From: Sphingomonadaceae bacterium | GTDB lineage: Bacteria > Pseudomonadota > Alphaproteobacteria > Sphingomonadales > Sphingomonadaceae | Direction: 5' to 3' | DNA length: 6,591 nt | NCBI GenBank assembly: GCA_014380205.1 | Contig: JACMKH010000100.1 | Coordinates: 1 to 6,591 of the forward strand | Shown here: positions 5,664 through 6,591 of the stretch, in pieces | Numbering within the stretch: the first letter of the stretch is position 1 | Layout of the letters: the number at the start of each line of letters is the position of its first letter | Translations under genes and position numbers: made by a program | Notes under the pieces: model-generated | Told to the model about the DNA's origin: nothing | The model's input: only the letters and a program-made list of their open reading frames with translations | Database searches by the model: none

Positions 5664-6591
5664 ATGCTGAGCCTCGAACGCGCCATGACCGTCGACGGCA
5701 TCTCGGTGTTTCGCGATCATGCCGATCCCAACCAGTTCTGGTGCCTTCCCGGTCCGGTGACGCTCGCCCGGCGCGAGGGCGACAACCAGCCCGCGATCAG
5801 CTTTCTCAAATACAAGCCCGCGGTCGCCGACGGCGGCGTCAAGGGCGGCGGCTTCGCGATGATCGAGACGACGTGCCAGCTCTCGCCGCAGCGCGAGGCG
5901 CGGATCAAGGCGGCGCTCGCCTCGCAACCCGGCGTCACCGACGCGGTCCTCGCGACGGCGCCGTTCGAGACCGGAACCGTGCAGTGCATCGCGCTCAACC
6001 TCCAGGGCAGCGCCGGCACGAGCGCCAGCGCCGCGCCCGCGGGCGCGTTCAACGCGGTCGAGGAGATACTGGGCGCGACCACGCCCTCGCTCGACGCGCA
6101 GAACCGCGCGGCGTTCAGCCTGACGCTGAGCCAGGAAGGCGCCACCATCCTCGCGCAGGCGTTCAGCGACGGCCTCGCGCCGATCGGCGTCGTCTACTCG
6201 CTGACCTATTCGGCGATGCGTCCGGCGATCAATGTCGAGATCAAGGCCGATTACGAACGCATTTTCCAGCAGTTCAGCGCCAGCCTCGAAGGTCAGTACA
6301 TGTTCTTCCGCGCCGGGCTCGAGGCCGCCTTCGAGCAGCTCAAGCAGACCGGCGCGATCGAGATCAAGGTGTTCGACTTTACCGGCGAGGCGGACGAGAA
6401 GGAAAAGGAGAAGTGGGCGCTCGACTTCTTCCGTGACCAGCTGCTCACGGATTGGTTCGGTCCGACGCTCACGCCGGGCAAGATCACCGGTCAGGAGGCG
6501 GTCGCCGATCCGCTGAGCGAGGTCGTCGGCCTTGGCCGTTCGATGATGGAGGGCACGCCTGCCCCCGGCCCGACGGCCGCGCGGCCGGCCA
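5664..6591 (+). CDS. Uncharacterised paralogous protein, 3' partial: shared N-terminal domain (at least 309 aa)
   Basis: I do not recognise the family. Translating from ATG at 5664 gives 309 codons with no stop up to the window edge, so the 3' end is missing. The N-terminus MLSLERAMTVDGISVF is followed by R-D-H-A-D-P-N-Q-F at 17-25, which matches CDS3 almost residue for residue. Further matches at nearly the same positions are F-L-K-Y at 47-50, GTV at 104-106, PSL-x(3)-N at 141-147, LSQEG, P-I-G-V-V-Y-S-L at 173-180, R-P at 186-187, a Y-E-R-I-F-Q-Q helix and T-D-W-F-G-P-T-L-T-P at 262-271. An Ala/Ser-rich insert (about 114-128) replaces the acidic insert of CDS3, and Y-G of PSLYG is D-A here. 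Three cysteines are present (27, 73, 108). The visible part ends in a Pro/Ala-rich linker where CDS3 has G-G-P-A-A-A-R. By homology the missing part should hold the PQG/DP hinge and beta modules. No signal peptide is seen. The gene call is firm; the function is unknown. Confidence 0.92.
   Translation, partial: MLSLERAMTVDGISVFRDHADPNQFWCLPGPVTLARREGDNQPAISFLKYKPAVADGGVKGGGFAMIETTCQLSPQREARIKAALASQPGVTDAVLATAPFETGTVQCIALNLQGSAGTSASAAPAGAFNAVEEILGATTPSLDAQNRAAFSLTLSQEGATILAQAFSDGLAPIGVVYSLTYSAMRPAINVEIKADYERIFQQFSASLEGQYMFFRAGLEAAFEQLKQTGAIEIKVFDFTGEADEKEKEKWALDFFRDQLLTDWFGPTLTPGKITGQEAVADPLSEVVGLGRSMMEGTPAPGPTAARPA

Noticed and set aside
4244..5701. Long minus-strand reading frame (485 codons) across CDS3
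   Set aside because: It lies antisense to CDS3, whose family motifs and ribosome binding site are clear. Its Arg/Leu/Val/Gly-rich product shows no family pattern. Long antisense frames are expected in G/C-ending high-GC genes.
5741..6436. A + strand frame of 231 codons inside CDS4
   Set aside because: Its translation is Arg/Gly/Gln-rich and unlike any neighbour. The frame from 5664 matches CDS3 residue by residue and is the real gene.

Overview
The window is a high-GC bacterial segment read entirely from the + strand. It holds four tightly packed genes, with gaps of 13, 26 and 46 bases. The first is cut off at its 5' end and the last at its 3' end, so the operon extends beyond both edges. 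The strong G/C preference at third codon positions, together with AAATAT and GAATAT for Lys-Tyr and Glu-Tyr, resembles alphaproteobacteria, perhaps a sphingomonad. That assignment is inference, because there is no rRNA, tRNA or housekeeping marker to confirm it.

Layout: CDS1 (2-1096, 5' partial, at least 364 aa), CDS2 (1110-3293, 727 aa), CDS3 (3320-5617, 765 aa) and CDS4 (5664 to the window edge, at least 309 aa, open to the end). I recognise none of them as a named family, and no gene symbol is justified. I see no catalytic motif, nucleotide-binding loop, signal peptide or transmembrane helix in any of the four. No mobile element, RNA gene, CRISPR array, promoter or convincing terminator is visible.

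The main observation is that the four genes appear to be one diverged paralogous family built from the same parts. CDS2, CDS3 and CDS4 begin with a shared N-terminal domain. Its marks are an early aromatic-x-x-P strand, a G-x-P-x-[FI]-x-[FL]-[IL]-[KR]-[YF] strand, a GTV strand and a PSL-x(3)-N block. The PSL block falls at residues 135, 142 and 141 and is followed by an [LT]-[ST]-x-EG helix. CDS2 and CDS3 then share a hinge (PQG-x-L, then DP-aromatic-F about 30 residues later) and finish with four beta-rich modules of about 91-106 residues that resemble Ig or FnIII folds. CDS4 is cut off just before its expected hinge. CDS1 appears to carry one module of the repeat type followed by a shortened copy of the N-terminal domain.

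Working together: co-transcription, paralogy and all-beta repeat composition suggest non-enzymatic structural or binding proteins, possibly subunits of one hetero-oligomeric assembly. This is inference; the sequence does not say what they bind or build.
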